Of a stretch of DNA of 64,000 bases, positions 1-10,040 are shown one piece after another (position 1 is the stretch's first letter; each line of letters starts with the position of its first letter). The notes beneath the pieces were generated by a model. It was not told the origin of the DNA. It did not search any database and saw nothing but the letters and a program-made list of their open reading frames with translations. The DNA is from Marinobacter sp. 2_MG-2023 (GTDB lineage: Bacteria; Pseudomonadota; Gammaproteobacteria; Pseudomonadales; Oleiphilaceae): assembly GCF_030546935.1 (NCBI RefSeq), contig NZ_JAUOPH010000001.1:1-64000 (forward strand), in the 5' to 3' direction. The position numbers and the translations under genes are program-made.

Positions 1-75
1 GGTGGGTCGTGATGGATTCGAACCATCGACCAATTGGTTAAAAGCCAACTGCTCTACCAACTGAGCTAACGACCC
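1..75 (-). tRNA. tRNA-Lys (anticodon TTT), copy 1, edge of window
   Basis: Read on the minus strand, this folds as a standard cloverleaf: acceptor GGGTCGT pairs with ACGACCC, the anticodon loop is CTTTTAA (anticodon TTT, lysine AAA/AAG), and the T arm has GGTTCGAATCC. The discriminator A and the first two bases of a genome-encoded CCA are visible; the last A falls just outside the window. It is identical to the copy 73 bases upstream in transcription order, and both probably come from one transcript. It lies downstream of cpoB, as in Pseudomonas. Confidence 0.95.
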
Positions 76-148
76 AAAACTGGTGATCAGTGCCTGGGAC
101 CCTGATCGATCCCGGAGCGGCTCAGCAACTGCCCCGGAATATCGAATA

Positions 149-224
149 TGGTGGGTCGTGATGGATTCGAACCATCGACCAATTGGTTAAAAGCCAACTG
201 CTCTACCAACTGAGCTAACGACCC
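149..224 (-). tRNA. tRNA-Lys (anticodon TTT), copy 2
   Basis: A complete 76-base tRNA on the minus strand with encoded CCA. The acceptor stem is GGGTCGT/ACGACCC, the D arm has AGCTCAGTTGGTAGAGC, and the anticodon loop CTTTTAA reads lysine codons. It is base-for-base identical to the second copy that follows it. It is the promoter-proximal member of the tandem pair. Confidence 0.97.
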
Positions 225-237
225 AAGCGAGGCGCAT

Positions 238-265
238 ATAGTAATGATTTTTCCCCGACGATCAA
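238..265 (-). promoter_or_regulatory. Probable sigma-70 promoter of the tRNA-Lys pair
   Basis: On the minus strand TTGATC is followed after 16 bases by TACTAT and then by a GC-rich stretch (GCGCC) just before the tRNA. This gives recognisable -35 and -10 elements. A GC-rich discriminator is typical of stringently controlled stable-RNA promoters. Assigned by eye from motif and position only. Confidence 0.55.
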
Positions 266-309
266 CCCTTTCACACCATCTTCTTTAAACTTTTTTGAAT
301 CGCTTAACC

Positions 310-1083
310 TTATCCCTTGTCTGAGCCCAGAAATTTTCTGGCCAGACCGGCTGCATCGCTTTCCGGATAATCACTAATAACCTGCTCCATCTGTAGACGA
401 GCCTCAGCTTTTTGATCAAGCCGGTCAAGCGTTACACCTAATTTGTAAACGGCGTCCGGCGCTTTGCGATGATCTGCATAACGGGTTGCTACAATAGAAA
501 ACGCCTGGCGGGCCTGCTCAAGCTGAGGCTTTACCAGATAAACCTCCCCCAGCCAGTAATAGGCGTTCACCGTAAGATCCCCTTCAGGGTATTTATCGAT
601 AAACTCATAAAGCCGGCTAATGGCTTCATCGTATTTCTTCTGGCTATGAATGAGATCCTGAATAGCCTGGTACGCCTTTCGCTCATCGGCCTCAGGCGAG
701 CGATACTCACGGATTTCAGCTTTAGTCTCTTCACTGGTACCGGCTTCACCACCTGGTGCTCCGGAAGCCTGAGGCTGGGCTGAAACCTTCTCAGAAAGAT
801 CAAGAATGCGTTGATCAAGATCGATGTAACGATCCCTACCCTGATCCTGCAAACGTTTGATGAGGTGCCGCTGCTCCTCGGTTTCACCCTGGAGCCGCCG
901 AACTTCACCCTGGAGCTGCTGAATCATGTAAAAGAGCTCAGAGGTCGCCTGGCTGGTATTTGCCTTGCGCTGCGCCTCTGAGGCGTTGCTCTGGAATGCG
1001 GGCGTAGATGATTGCGCCAGTGTCATTCCCGCGTGCCCGAAGGCAAGCGGAAAGACAACTGCCGCCATGAGCTGTTTTCTCAT
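310..1083 (-). CDS. cpoB: Cell division coordinator CpoB (YbgF), Tol-Pal associated TPR protein
   Basis: Periplasmic protein that links the Tol-Pal machine to peptidoglycan synthesis during septation (known for E. coli CpoB). The 257-residue product begins with a signal peptide (MRKQLMAAVVF, cleavage near LAQS). Residues about 45-105 form a Gln/Glu/Leu-rich trimerising coiled coil, and TPR repeats run from about 135 to the end (for example the AYYWLGEVYL and DAVYKLGVTL segments). It is the last gene of the tol-pal operon, 27 bases after pal, and the tRNA-Lys genes follow. Length and order are typical of the family. Confidence 0.93.
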   Translation of the reverse strand: MRKQLMAAVVFPLAFGHAGMTLAQSSTPAFQSNASEAQRKANTSQATSELFYMIQQLQGEVRRLQGETEEQRHLIKRLQDQGRDRYIDLDQRILDLSEKVSAQPQASGAPGGEAGTSEETKAEIREYRSPEADERKAYQAIQDLIHSQKKYDEAISRLYEFIDKYPEGDLTVNAYYWLGEVYLVKPQLEQARQAFSIVATRYADHRKAPDAVYKLGVTLDRLDQKAEARLQMEQVISDYPESDAAGLARKFLGSDKG

Positions 1084-1110
1084 GGGCTTAACCTGATGTT
1101 GTATGTGTGT

Positions 1111-1680
1111 TTACTCGAATACGAGTTCCACACGGCGGTTCTGTGCCCATGCACTTTCTGACGAACCCATAACCGCCGGCTTCTCTTCACCATAGCTTAC
1201 GGTTTCCATCTGGCCCCGTGAAGCACCATTCACAATCAGGAAGCGCTGCACGGCGTTGGCCCGACGCTCACCCAGTGCCAGGTTGTATTCCTTGGAACCA
1301 CGCTCGTCACCGTGACCTTCAAGCCGCACGTTCTGACCTGGGTTGTTGGACAGATAACGAGCGTGAGCCATTAGCACATCCCGGGCTTCCGGCTTGATCT
1401 CGGAGGTATCAAAATCAAAATAGAAGGTTGTGATATCCCGCAGGGCTTCCTGCTCGGCTTGCTGCTGAGCTTCCATCCGCTCTTCTTCGGTCATGGAAGA
1501 GGAAGAAATACCGTCCTGATCACTACCGCCATAAACGGTAGAGCCGCCATCCTGATCGATGGCCGCAACGTCAGAGCCGTAACCCTCTTCATCCATGTTT
1601 TCACCTGTAGTGCTACAACCCGCAAAGAGACCTGCGGAGAACAAAAGAGCGAGTACTTTGGTTTGAGCTGACAACTTCAT
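1111..1680 (-). CDS. pal: Peptidoglycan-associated lipoprotein Pal (OprL)
   Basis: Outer-membrane lipoprotein that binds peptidoglycan and TolB. A lipobox (LFAGC) places the lipidated Cys at residue 22. An acidic Gly/Ser/Asp-rich linker follows to about residue 75. The C-terminal OmpA-like domain (about 80-189) has the diaminopimelate-binding signature NVRLEGHGDERG and LGERRANAV. The linker is somewhat long and acidic for Pal, but the domain is complete. It sits between tolB (67-base gap) and cpoB, the standard order. Confidence 0.97.
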   Translation of the reverse strand: MKLSAQTKVLALLFSAGLFAGCSTTGENMDEEGYGSDVAAIDQDGGSTVYGGSDQDGISSSSMTEEERMEAQQQAEQEALRDITTFYFDFDTSEIKPEARDVLMAHARYLSNNPGQNVRLEGHGDERGSKEYNLALGERRANAVQRFLIVNGASRGQMETVSYGEEKPAVMGSSESAWAQNRRVELVFE

Positions 1681-1747
1681 GGTTCATTCCTTTCGGTTGA
1701 TTAACTTACACTTCTGTTTTTCAGATGACTGCTCATGCACTCATCCA

Positions 1748-3061
1748 CTACCGAACAATAGGCCCCCAGGCCGGGTCGCGTACGTCACCTTCCGAAGCAG
1801 GAAGACTATAAGCGGCACCGCCATCAGCGGAGATAACCGTCAGTACGCTTTCACCACTTTGCTTGGTGGCATAAATCAACATGCGGCCATTTGGCGACAC
1901 GCTGGGGGACTCATCGGACCCTGTACGAGTGAGAACTGTTTCCTCATCGTTTTTAAGATTGGTACGGGCAATCGTGAAGGCACGGTCACGCTGATGCACG
2001 TAATACACATAGTTCCCGGAAGCATCCGGACGCGGCCTTGCATTGTAACGGCTACCAAACGTGATCCGGCGCGGCTCGGCACCCGGTTTTGCCATGTAGT
2101 AGATCTGCGGGCCGCCGGACCGGTCTGAGGTAAAGAATATGCCATCGCCCGAGCTATCCCAGGCGGCCTCAGTGTCAATAGCCCAGTGATTAGTGAGTTT
2201 CGTCGTTTTCCGGGACTGAAGGTTCATCTGATAGATTTCAGCGTTGCCGTCCTTCGATAAGGTCATCAACAGGGACTGCCCATCGGCCGACCAGGCCGGG
2301 GCCGAATTCAGGCCCGGAAAGTCAGCCACTTTCGAGCGCTCACCGGAACCTATTTCATGCACAAAAATCACGGGTTTTCCGGTCTCGAACGAAACGTACG
2401 CGAGCTTTTTACCGTCCGGTGACCAGGCGGGTGAAAGAATCGGCTCTTTGCTCTCCAGACGGATTCGGGCACGCTTCCCATCAATATCACTCACTTGCAG
2501 CCGGTAACGGGGCTCCCCACTCGCCCTGTCGAGCGTTACGTAGGCCAGCTTGGTTGAGAATGCGCCGGGAACCCCGGTAATGGATTCATACACCTTATCG
2601 CTAATATGGTGAGCCAGAGACCGCATATTCGAAGCGGGCGCGGCAGCCGTCTCTCCGAGAATCCGCTCTTCGCGGTTGACATCAAACAGCTCGTAGCGAG
2701 CCTGTACTCGATCCCCGTTGCGGGTGAGTTCGCCTACGAGCACGTAGCGCTGACCAAGCAGGCGCCAATCGCGAAAATATACGTCGGACCGTTTTGACGG
2801 AAGGCTAAGCATTTTCTCAGGAGGCAAAGGGCGAAACTCGCCACTCATAGCCAGGTCTGCCTGCACAATGCTACTCACCTTGTCTCCGGCAGGCATGCTG
2901 CCATTTTCTGCAAAGGGTACTACGGACACAGGAATTGCTGAGTCGGCACCCTCGGTAACCCGGATCAACAGTTCAGCCTGGGCGCTGGTCACCACAACAA
3001 GCATCAGAACAAGCGCTGCAAACATAGCCTTCAAGGGTCTGAACGAAATTTCATGAATCAT
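1748..3061 (-). CDS. tolB: Tol-Pal system beta-propeller protein TolB
   Basis: Periplasmic partner of Pal and TolA in outer-membrane constriction. At 437 residues it has normal TolB length. A signal peptide ends near SAQA-ELL, an N-terminal mixed domain spans about 30-165, and a six-bladed propeller follows with repeated blade motifs such as SPAWSPDGKKLAYVS and DPAWGP at the end. The start at 3061 is 16 bases after tolA. A later Met (residue 13) would also leave a usable signal peptide, so the exact start is not certain. Confidence 0.96.
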   Translation of the reverse strand: MIHEISFRPLKAMFAALVLMLVVVTSAQAELLIRVTEGADSAIPVSVVPFAENGSMPAGDKVSSIVQADLAMSGEFRPLPPEKMLSLPSKRSDVYFRDWRLLGQRYVLVGELTRNGDRVQARYELFDVNREERILGETAAAPASNMRSLAHHISDKVYESITGVPGAFSTKLAYVTLDRASGEPRYRLQVSDIDGKRARIRLESKEPILSPAWSPDGKKLAYVSFETGKPVIFVHEIGSGERSKVADFPGLNSAPAWSADGQSLLMTLSKDGNAEIYQMNLQSRKTTKLTNHWAIDTEAAWDSSGDGIFFTSDRSGGPQIYYMAKPGAEPRRITFGSRYNARPRPDASGNYVYYVHQRDRAFTIARTNLKNDEETVLTRTGSDESPSVSPNGRMLIYATKQSGESVLTVISADGGAAYSLPASEGDVRDPAWGPIVR

Positions 3062-3077
3062 GATGTTACCCGCATCC

Positions 3078-4109
3078 TTATCTCAATCTTCGAGGATTGA
3101 ATTCGATCGTAAACTGGCGGAAATAGGTTTCAAACGTGTCCCGCTCACTCGGCACCGGGTATCGGCTTAAGGACCTTACGGCGCCTAGTGCAGAGTTATC
3201 AAACGCTGTGTTTCCGCTGCTGGCCACGAGTTTGACGCCCGCCAACTCTCCGGTCGGCAGCAATGTAATCTGCAGGCGTGCAGTCATATCTTCCGTTGCT
3301 GAGGAAGGCGGATACCAGGCCTGACTGAGCCGCTCACGGATAAGTGCCTGATACTTCTCGCTCTCCGACAGCATCTGCGTTTGTCGGGCCTTGGCAGCGG
3401 CGGCCTGCTCTTGCCGTCGCGCTTCATCTGCACGCGCTTTTCTGGCTTGCTCGGCCTGGGCTTCAAGCTGCTGTTCCTGCAATCGACGCTCAGCCTCCAG
3501 CCGCTTGCGCTCGGCTTCCTGTCGCGCCTGCTCCTCTTTCTGCTTTCGTTCAGCTTCTTCCCGTTTGCGCTGCTCTTCCTGGCGTTGCTTTTCTTCCTCT
3601 GCCTTGCGCTTGGCCTCTTGCTGACGCTGTTTCTCCGCTTCGGCTTCTGCCTTACGGCGCTCACGCTCTTTCGCTTCAGCTTCCGCTTTCTGGCGTGCAG
3701 CTTCCGCCTCCCGGGCTTCGCGAGCCTTACGCTCTTCGACTTTTTTCTGCTCTTCAGCCTTACGCTCGGTTTCTTCGCGTTTCTTCTGTTCTGCGGCCTT
3801 CCTAGCCTCTTCTTCCTTCTGTTGCTGGCGCTTCTGCGCTTCTATCTGCTTCTGTTTTTCGAGCTCTTTTTGCTCTTGCTCTCGATCCGGCTGCTCTACC
3901 GGCTCAACAACCGGGCTCGGCTCCGGCTTCTGCTGGGTAATAAGGCGCGCGGAAATGCTGCTCGGTGGCGGCTCCTGTATTGAAGAAGACCACGACCAGC
4001 CAGCCAGGGCGACACCTACGATGAGCAGATGCAAAGCAACCGACAGCGCGACCGGCGATTTCCAGGGTGGCACTCCGGTGCTGGTAAACTCCCGCTCCTG
4101 ACCTGTCAC
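3078..4109 (-). CDS. tolA: TolA, trans-envelope linker of the Tol-Pal system
   Basis: Inner-membrane protein driven by TolQR that reaches across the periplasm to TolB/Pal. One transmembrane helix lies at about residues 20-42. A Pro-rich stretch follows, then a very long Lys/Glu/Arg/Ala/Gln-rich helix (about 75-245). The globular C-terminal domain (about 250-343) has SEKYQALIRERLSQAWYPP and the TolA/TonB-like end. The biased helix composition creates long meaningless open frames on both strands here. It lies 22 bases after tolR in the tol operon. Confidence 0.96.
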   Translation of the reverse strand: MTGQEREFTSTGVPPWKSPVALSVALHLLIVGVALAGWSWSSSIQEPPPSSISARLITQQKPEPSPVVEPVEQPDREQEQKELEKQKQIEAQKRQQQKEEEARKAAEQKKREETERKAEEQKKVEERKAREAREAEAARQKAEAEAKERERRKAEAEAEKQRQQEAKRKAEEEKQRQEEQRKREEAERKQKEEQARQEAERKRLEAERRLQEQQLEAQAEQARKARADEARRQEQAAAAKARQTQMLSESEKYQALIRERLSQAWYPPSSATEDMTARLQITLLPTGELAGVKLVASSGNTAFDNSALGAVRSLSRYPVPSERDTFETYFRQFTIEFNPRRLR

Positions 4110-4131
4110 AACAATTCCACCTGAACTGATC

Positions 4132-4578
4132 TCACGTTTCGTCCGAGGCCGAGTCGGTAATCAGACCAATACTGGTTGCCCCCGCGCCCTGAAGTGTGGC
4201 CATCAAACGAACCACCGTGCCGTAATCCACATTCTCATCGCCGCGCACAAGTATGTCGCTCGACGTCCTCTGAGACAGAATTTTGGCCACTTGTTCACGA
4301 ACTTCCGAGAGCGGCATTGGGTCGCTGCCCTTGTCACCAACTTCCACGTAATAGGCTCCATTCGCATCGACAGAGACGATAATGGATTCCACATTCTTGT
4401 CTGCCTGAATCGGGTCTGATGACGTCTCCGGCAGATCAACTTTCACCCCCTGAGTCAGCATGGGCGCTGTGACCATAAATATAATCAACAGCACCAGCAT
4501 CACGTCGATGTATGGAACGACGTTGATTTCCGACATCGGCTTTTTCCGACTTTCGGGCATCATCCCCATGCCTTTCAT
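4132..4578 (-). CDS. tolR: TolR, proton-channel subunit of the Tol motor
   Basis: Inner-membrane subunit that with TolQ converts proton motive force into TolA movement. One transmembrane helix (about residues 25-42, VMLVLLIIFMV) begins at the essential Asp25 in VVPYIDVML, the equivalent of the channel Asp in E. coli TolR. A periplasmic domain follows. At 148 residues it has the usual length. It lies between tolQ (58-base gap) and tolA. Confidence 0.96.
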   Translation of the reverse strand: MKGMGMMPESRKKPMSEINVVPYIDVMLVLLIIFMVTAPMLTQGVKVDLPETSSDPIQADKNVESIIVSVDANGAYYVEVGDKGSDPMPLSEVREQVAKILSQRTSSDILVRGDENVDYGTVVRLMATLQGAGATSIGLITDSASDET

Positions 4579-4636
4579 AGCGCTGTACCCCGGCTGTTAA
4601 GGTTTAGCATCGGTGCTCTCGCCACTGCGCTCTTCA

Positions 4637-5338
4637 CTATTCAGCGCCCCTGTCGGCACTGTTATTCGTACTATGAACACGACGATGCAGAATGCTGGAG
4701 AACTCGTCGGCAAAGGTTTCGTAGTTCTTCAGAAGTGCGTCCGACTTGGTAGAGAAACGGTTGTAGGCAACAACTGCAGGAATCGCTGCAAACAAACCCA
4801 TGGCGGTTGCTATCAACGCTTCTGAAATACCCGGAGCCACCGTTGCCAAGGTCGCCTGCTGCACTTGCGCCAGCCCGCGAAACGAATTCATGATGCCCCA
4901 GACAGTACCAAACAGGCCGACATACGGGCTGGTAGAGCCTACAGTAGCCAGAAACGGCAAATGAGCTTCGAGGCGCTCCTGCTCGCGGGAAAATGCGACG
5001 CGCATGGCGCGCTGGGTGCCCTCCATAACGGCATCCGCATCCCGGCTTTGCTGGCGCAGCCTGGAAAACTCTTTGAAACCCGCTCGAAACAAGGATTCCA
5101 TGCCAGAGAAGGGGGTCGGTTCGGCATTCACCTCCCGGTAAAGCTGCCCCAGATCCATACCGGACCAAAAGCGCTCTTCAAACGCGAGCTGCGCCTGCCG
5201 GGCTTTGCGAAAGACCTGATAGCGCTGAAAAATCAGCGCCCATGACACCACCGATGCGGCCGCAAGTAGCAACATGACCAGTTGCACCAATACACCGGCA
5301 TTTGAGATCAGACTCCAGACTGATAATTCCGAATCCAC
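4637..5338 (-). CDS. tolQ: TolQ, MotA/ExbB-type subunit of the Tol motor
   Basis: Polytopic inner-membrane protein that forms the pentameric stator around TolR. It has 233 residues, with a transmembrane helix at about 12-36, a large cytoplasmic loop, and two more helices at about 130-155 and 165-190. The conserved segment TVWGIMNSFRGL...QATLATVAPGISEALIATAMGL marks the MotA/TolQ/ExbB family. It starts 3 bases after ybgC ends, so the two are translationally linked. A second, envelope-cluster ExbB homologue lies near 43.4 kb. Confidence 0.96.
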   Translation of the reverse strand: MDSELSVWSLISNAGVLVQLVMLLLAAASVVSWALIFQRYQVFRKARQAQLAFEERFWSGMDLGQLYREVNAEPTPFSGMESLFRAGFKEFSRLRQQSRDADAVMEGTQRAMRVAFSREQERLEAHLPFLATVGSTSPYVGLFGTVWGIMNSFRGLAQVQQATLATVAPGISEALIATAMGLFAAIPAVVAYNRFSTKSDALLKNYETFADEFSSILHRRVHSTNNSADRGAE

Positions 5339-5341
5339 CGC

Positions 5342-5803
5342 TTACTCCTGGCTTGTTTCGTGTTCCGTTTCAGGGTGCGGCCTGCTCTGCTCAAGCAAGC
5401 CTCGCATATTTTCAGGTAGGCGCATTGGCCGCCCGCTGTCGAGGGCTATACACGCTACTTTTACATCTGCTTCACACAACAGTTTCTGGTCATGCACCCG
5501 CACAACCCTTTGCCTGAATTCCATCCAAACCCTGCCAAAGGCCACAGGTTCCGCTGTTACAACAAGCTCATCATCCAGCTTCGCAGGGGAGGCATAATGA
5601 ATCGACAAGCGTTGTACAACATAACTTATGTTGTCGGCCAAACCTGCTCTGAGGCCTACCCCGCAGCTGCGAACCCACTCTGTACGGGCACGTTCCATGT
5701 AGTGCAGATAACGGGCATGAAAAACAATACCACCGGCGTCGGTATCTTCAATATAAACCCGGACGGGCCAACCGAACGCTGCTGTCACTTCACTGTTATT
5801 CAA
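5342..5803 (-). CDS. ybgC: Acyl-CoA thioesterase YbgC of the tol-pal operon
   Basis: Cytoplasmic hot-dog fold thioesterase of the 4-hydroxybenzoyl-CoA thioesterase family, the first gene of tol-pal operons in gammaproteobacteria. The active-site signature [15 protein letters not shown] carries catalytic Asp22 and His29. At 153 residues it is close to the family norm (about 134), with a slightly longer C-terminus. It overlaps the end of ruvB by 8 bases and is followed after 3 bases by tolQ, so ruvABC and tol-pal form one co-directional block. Confidence 0.93.
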   Translation of the reverse strand: MNNSEVTAAFGWPVRVYIEDTDAGGIVFHARYLHYMERARTEWVRSCGVGLRAGLADNISYVVQRLSIHYASPAKLDDELVVTAEPVAFGRVWMEFRQRVVRVHDQKLLCEADVKVACIALDSGRPMRLPENMRGLLEQSRPHPETEHETSQE

Positions 5804-6827
5804 CAGGGCCTCCTTCCGTGTCTGTATCCGCCCTCACAATGCCAAAATGCTGATAAGCGTGAGAGGTCACCATACGACCTCTGGGGGTACGCATCATGAA
5901 CCCCTGCTGAATCAAGAAAGGCTCAAGCACATCTTCAATGGTGCCGCGCTCCTCGCTGATTGCAGCGGCCAGGCTTTCAACCCCCACCGGACCACCGTCA
6001 AACTTCTCGATCATCGCCAGAAGCATGCGCCTGTCCATGTGGTCAAAGCCCTCGCTGTCCACTTTCAGCATGTTCAGAGCCTGATCCGCAATACTTGCGC
6101 TGATGTGCCCATCGGCCCGAACTTCCGCATAGTCTCTTACACGCCGCAACAGGCGGTTAGCTATCCGGGGCGTGCCGCGTGAGCGACGAGCTATCTCGTA
6201 GGCGCCCTCTTCATCAATATCGACACCTGAAAGCCGCGCCGAGCGAGCAATGATATGAGTAAGGTCCGACGTATTATAGAATTCCAGGCGTTGCACAATG
6301 CCGAAACGATCCCGCAGTGGAGACGTTAGCAACCCTGCTCGAGTAGTTGCGCCGACCAGGGTAAAGGGGGGCAGATCCAACTTGATAGAGCGTGCTGCCG
6401 GCCCTTCGCCAATCATGATATCCAGCTGATAGTCTTCCATTGCCGGGTAGAGTATTTCTTCGACTACGGCACTGAGTCGGTGAATTTCATCAATAAAAAG
6501 AACATCGTTCTCTTCAAGATTGGTGAGCATCGCAGCCAGATCACCGGCTTTCTCAAGAACAGGGCCGGAGGTCGTCTTTATCGCCACGCCCATTTCATTG
6601 GCAATGATATTGGCAAGCGTGGTTTTACCTAGCCCCGGCGGCCCGAAAATAAGAACATGATCCAATGCTTCCCGGCGACCCCGGGCTGCAGAGATAAAAA
6701 TGTCCATCTGCTCCCGCACCGCAGGCTGCCCCACATACTCGGAGAGCAACGCGGGCCGGATAGCACGATCCTGAACCTCTTCGTTGTCACCGGCCCGGGC
6801 TGAGATCAGTCGGTCGGATTCAATCAT
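5796..6827 (-). CDS. ruvB: Holliday junction branch-migration ATPase RuvB
   Basis: AAA+ motor that forms hexameric rings on DNA with RuvA and drives branch migration in recombinational repair. Visible motifs are Walker A (GPPGLGKTT, about residues 62-70), Walker B (LFIDEIHRL), sensor GATTRAGLL and the winged-helix end ([10 protein letters not shown]). At 343 residues it has normal length. A gap of 139 bases separates it from ruvA, unusually wide for this operon; it holds no ORF that I can support. Confidence 0.97.
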   Translation of the reverse strand: MIESDRLISARAGDNEEVQDRAIRPALLSEYVGQPAVREQMDIFISAARGRREALDHVLIFGPPGLGKTTLANIIANEMGVAIKTTSGPVLEKAGDLAAMLTNLEENDVLFIDEIHRLSAVVEEILYPAMEDYQLDIMIGEGPAARSIKLDLPPFTLVGATTRAGLLTSPLRDRFGIVQRLEFYNTSDLTHIIARSARLSGVDIDEEGAYEIARRSRGTPRIANRLLRRVRDYAEVRADGHISASIADQALNMLKVDSEGFDHMDRRMLLAMIEKFDGGPVGVESLAAAISEERGTIEDVLEPFLIQQGFMMRTPRGRMVTSHAYQHFGIVRADTDTEGGPVE

Positions 6828-6966
6828 TTACTTTTCCGTTTATCGGGAATCAACAGATTGGCACTTAAAGCCAGAAGTGCACCAATTGTACAAACAGCCC
6901 TGCGCGTGTCACGTTACGCTCTCTACAGGTTTGGCGCTACATAAGCGACACATTAAAGTCATGTCA

Positions 6967-7596
6967 TCATGCAGGGATCATATTTCTCAATGCAAGGCGA
7001 ATCAGTGCTTCGCTGGACATGCCCTCCTCCGCCACCTTGGTGATTGCACGGGCGGCCTCCTGGGGCTTATAACCAAGCGCTATGAGCGCTGCCTCTGCTT
7101 CGTCTGCAGGATTGTGGGTGGCTACTGAAAGCTGGGGGGAATCTGTTATCGAGCCTGTTGTGCCAGCAGACTCAGGCACAAAATGGCCTTCCAGTTGCTT
7201 GATGCGGTCGGTCATCTCAATCAGCAAACGCTCGGCTGTCTTTTTACCAACACCCGGGAGCTTGACGAGAGAGTTGATATCACGCCCTTCAACACAACGA
7301 ATAAACTGCTGGGCATCCAGGCCGGACAGAATACCGGCAGCCAGTTTGGGGCCAACGCCGTTTACTTTGATAAGCAATCGGAACAGATCGCGATCAAGAC
7401 GCGCAGCAAAGCCGAAAAGACTCTGAGCATCTTCGCGCACCGCAAAATGTGTATGAAGGGTAATTTCCTGTCCGGGTTCGGGCAGGTGAAAGAAGGTGGT
7501 GTAAGGAATATCTACTTCATAACCCAGGCCGCCACATTCAACCAATGCCTGCCCGGGAGTCTTTTCGACCAGAATACCTCGGATACGACCTATCAA
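6967..7596 (-). CDS. ruvA: Holliday junction DNA-binding protein RuvA
   Basis: Tetrameric junction-binding protein that loads RuvB. It has an N-terminal OB fold (MIGRIRGILVEK), a helix-hairpin-helix region (LIKVNGVGPKLA and LVKLPGVGKKTAERL) and a C-terminal RuvB-contacting helical domain (EAALIALGYKPQEAARAI). At 209 residues it has family length. It lies 30 bases downstream of ruvC on the minus strand. Confidence 0.96.
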   Translation of the reverse strand: MIGRIRGILVEKTPGQALVECGGLGYEVDIPYTTFFHLPEPGQEITLHTHFAVREDAQSLFGFAARLDRDLFRLLIKVNGVGPKLAAGILSGLDAQQFIRCVEGRDINSLVKLPGVGKKTAERLLIEMTDRIKQLEGHFVPESAGTTGSITDSPQLSVATHNPADEAEAALIALGYKPQEAARAITKVAEEGMSSEALIRLALRNMIPA

Positions 7597-7626
7597 GGAT
7601 TGCCTCCTGCCGCTCCTCAGAGCAGT

Positions 7627-8154
7627 TTATTGTTGTCGCACACGCCCACTGCGCGCCTTGCCCGTAACACCGGCTACTCTCAGGATACTTTGATTCATGT
7701 GCGCATGGCACAGTGCAATTGCCAAGGCATCCGCGGCGTCAGCCTGTGGTTTACGGGAAAGTGACAGCAGCACCTGAACCATGTGCTGTACCTGGGATTT
7801 GTCAGCGCCGCCCTTGCCGACCACAGCTTGCTTGACTTGCCGTGCGGAATACTCGTGAACCGCAAGCCCACTGGTGGCTGCGCCAACAATCGCAGCTCCG
7901 CGAGCTTGCCCGAGCTTGAGCGCCGAGTCGGGATTGCGCGCCATAAAAACCTGTTCGATGGCAAATTCCTGGGGCCGATACTCACTGATCAGGCTCACCA
8001 GGCTCTGAAAAATGATTCGCAGGCGCTCCGCCATGGGCTTTTCGCCCACGCGTATGCACCCGCTATCGATATATTCTATGTGCCTGCCCTCAACACGGAC
8101 AATACCGTAACCGGTGATCCTTGAGCCGGGGTCGACACCCAGAATAATCGCCAC
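7627..8154 (-). CDS. ruvC: Holliday junction resolvase RuvC
   Basis: Dimeric endonuclease that cuts Holliday junctions after RuvAB branch migration. The RNase H-like fold starts with the catalytic Asp8 in [14 protein letters not shown]. The second acidic residue is in [11 protein letters not shown], and the final pair is in [14 protein letters not shown]. It has 175 residues. It is the first ruv gene after aspS in transcription order, with 35 bases between them. Confidence 0.96.
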   Translation of the reverse strand: MAIILGVDPGSRITGYGIVRVEGRHIEYIDSGCIRVGEKPMAERLRIIFQSLVSLISEYRPQEFAIEQVFMARNPDSALKLGQARGAAIVGAATSGLAVHEYSARQVKQAVVGKGGADKSQVQHMVQVLLSLSRKPQADAADALAIALCHAHMNQSILRVAGVTGKARSGRVRQQ

Positions 8155-8189
8155 ATCAGTGCCCTTCTATTGACCTGTCAGCGCCCCGC

Positions 8190-9992
8190 TTATTGTTCGC
8201 CAGCACCTGACGTGTTCCCTTCAGCCGCTTTCGCTGACTTACGCAAGCGGATGTGCAGTTCGCGCAGCTGCTTCTCATCCACTTCACCCGGCGCCTGAGT
8301 CATCAAACAGGTAGCGCTCTGGGTTTTCGGGAAAGCAATCACATCACGAATCGAGCTGGAATCGGTCATCAGCATAATCAGGCGATCCAGGCCAAATGCC
8401 AAGCCACCATGGGGCGGGCACCCGTACTTGAGTGCATCAAGCAGGAAGCCGAACTTGGCACGGGATTCTTCTTCGCCGATGCCCAGAATGCGGAACACTT
8501 CCTGCTGCATTTTATCGCTGTGAATACGAATGGAACCACCACCCAGCTCGGTGCCGTTCAGAACCATGTCATAAGCGCGGGACAAAGCCGTCGCCGGATT
8601 GGCCGCGAGCTCTTCCGGGCTGCAACTAGGTGCCGTGAACGGGTGGTGGATAGCGGTAAGGCCGCCATCCGGCAGCTCTTCGAACATCGGGAAATCAACG
8701 ACCCACATCGGGGCCCATTCACAGGTCAGCAGGTTCAAGTCGTGCCCAACCTTGATACGCAGTGCGCCAAGGGCTTCATTCACAACCGTGGTTTTGTCGG
8801 CGCCAAAGAACACGATATCGCCGTCCTTCGCTCCGGTACGCTCAATAACGGCCATGGCGACGTCATCACCCAAAAACTTGACGATAGGCGACTGCAGCCC
8901 TTCAACGCCTTTGGCAAGCTCATTTACCTTGATATAGGCCAGACCTTTGGCACCATAAATACCCACAAATTTCGTGTACTCATCAATCTGCTTGCGGCTC
9001 AGTGCGCTGCCCTGGGGTACACGCAGAGCTGCCACGCGTCCTTTTGGATCCTTGGCTGGCCCGGCAAACACCTTAAAATCAACACCGGCGACCAGATCGC
9101 CCACGTCCTGAAGCTCCAGAGGAATACGCAGATCCGGCTTATCACTGCCGAAGCGATCCATGGCTTCGGCATAAGGCATGCGAGGGAATGACGGCAAATC
9201 GACATCCATGACATCCTTGAACAGAGAACGAATCATGCCCTCATTCAGGCTCATCAGGTCTTCTTCATTGATGAACGAAGCTTCGATGTCCACCTGGGTG
9301 AATTCAGGCTGACGATCCGCTCGCAAGTCCTCGTCACGGAAGCACTTGGCAATCTGGTAGTAACGATCCACGCCCGACACCATCAGCATTTGCTTGAACA
9401 GTTGAGGCGATTGCGGCAGTGCGAAAAATGAGCCTTCATGGGTACGGCTTGGTACCAGGTAGTCCCGCGCGCCCTCTGGCGTCGCACGGGTCAGGATGGG
9501 TGTTTCCACATCCATGAAGCCGTTGCTGTCGAGGTAGTTGCGGATATAGCTGGTTACCCGTGAACGGAAGCGCAAACGGTTCAGCATTTCCGGGCGACGG
9601 AGATCGACAAAGCGGTAGCGCAGGCGAACATCCTCACCTACATCCACATGCTCATCCAACGGGAATGGTGGCGTAGCTGCTGCGTTCAGGATGGTAACTT
9701 CCTTACCCAACATCTCGACTTGCCCCGTGGGCATGTTGTTGTTCTCTGTGCCGGCAGGACGGCGACGTACAAGGCCTGTGACTTTCACCACATACTCGCT
9801 GCGTACTTTTTCTGCCAGCGCAAAGCTTTCCTCGGTGTCCGGGTCTACTACGACTTGCGCAATACCGTCCCGATCGCGCAGATCCAGGAAGATAACCCCA
9901 CCATGGTCACGGCGGCGGTGTACCCATCCGCAAAGTGTAACTTCCTGATCAATGTGAGATTCGTTGATCCCACCGCAATAATGACTGCGCAT
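8190..9992 (-). CDS. aspS: Aspartyl-tRNA synthetase
   Basis: Class II synthetase that charges tRNA-Asp. It has an N-terminal OB anticodon-binding domain ([21 protein letters not shown]), class II motif 2 ([18 protein letters not shown]), a bacterial-type GAD insertion, and motif 3 ([12 protein letters not shown]). I start it at the ATG that gives [12 protein letters not shown], making 600 residues, the normal bacterial size. A GTG at 10103 would add 37 residues, but these are encoded by a palindromic repeat and do not look like protein. It heads the aspS-ruvCAB-tol-pal gene block. Confidence 0.96.
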   Translation of the reverse strand: MRSHYCGGINESHIDQEVTLCGWVHRRRDHGGVIFLDLRDRDGIAQVVVDPDTEESFALAEKVRSEYVVKVTGLVRRRPAGTENNNMPTGQVEMLGKEVTILNAAATPPFPLDEHVDVGEDVRLRYRFVDLRRPEMLNRLRFRSRVTSYIRNYLDSNGFMDVETPILTRATPEGARDYLVPSRTHEGSFFALPQSPQLFKQMLMVSGVDRYYQIAKCFRDEDLRADRQPEFTQVDIEASFINEEDLMSLNEGMIRSLFKDVMDVDLPSFPRMPYAEAMDRFGSDKPDLRIPLELQDVGDLVAGVDFKVFAGPAKDPKGRVAALRVPQGSALSRKQIDEYTKFVGIYGAKGLAYIKVNELAKGVEGLQSPIVKFLGDDVAMAVIERTGAKDGDIVFFGADKTTVVNEALGALRIKVGHDLNLLTCEWAPMWVVDFPMFEELPDGGLTAIHHPFTAPSCSPEELAANPATALSRAYDMVLNGTELGGGSIRIHSDKMQQEVFRILGIGEEESRAKFGFLLDALKYGCPPHGGLAFGLDRLIMLMTDSSSIRDVIAFPKTQSATCLMTQAPGEVDEKQLRELHIRLRKSAKAAEGNTSGAGEQ

Positions 9993-10040
9993 ACCGGTTC
10001 CCGTAGTGTCTGATGTTTGAGGTAAATGATGATGTCTGGC

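Noticed and set aside
3381..3983. Leu/Phe-rich plus-strand ORF resembling a membrane protein
   Set aside because: It is the complement of the Lys/Glu/Ala-rich helix of tolA; the hydrophobic look is a product of codon complementarity.
8253..9191. 312-codon plus-strand ORF
   Set aside because: It is antisense to aspS and has no family features or ribosome site.
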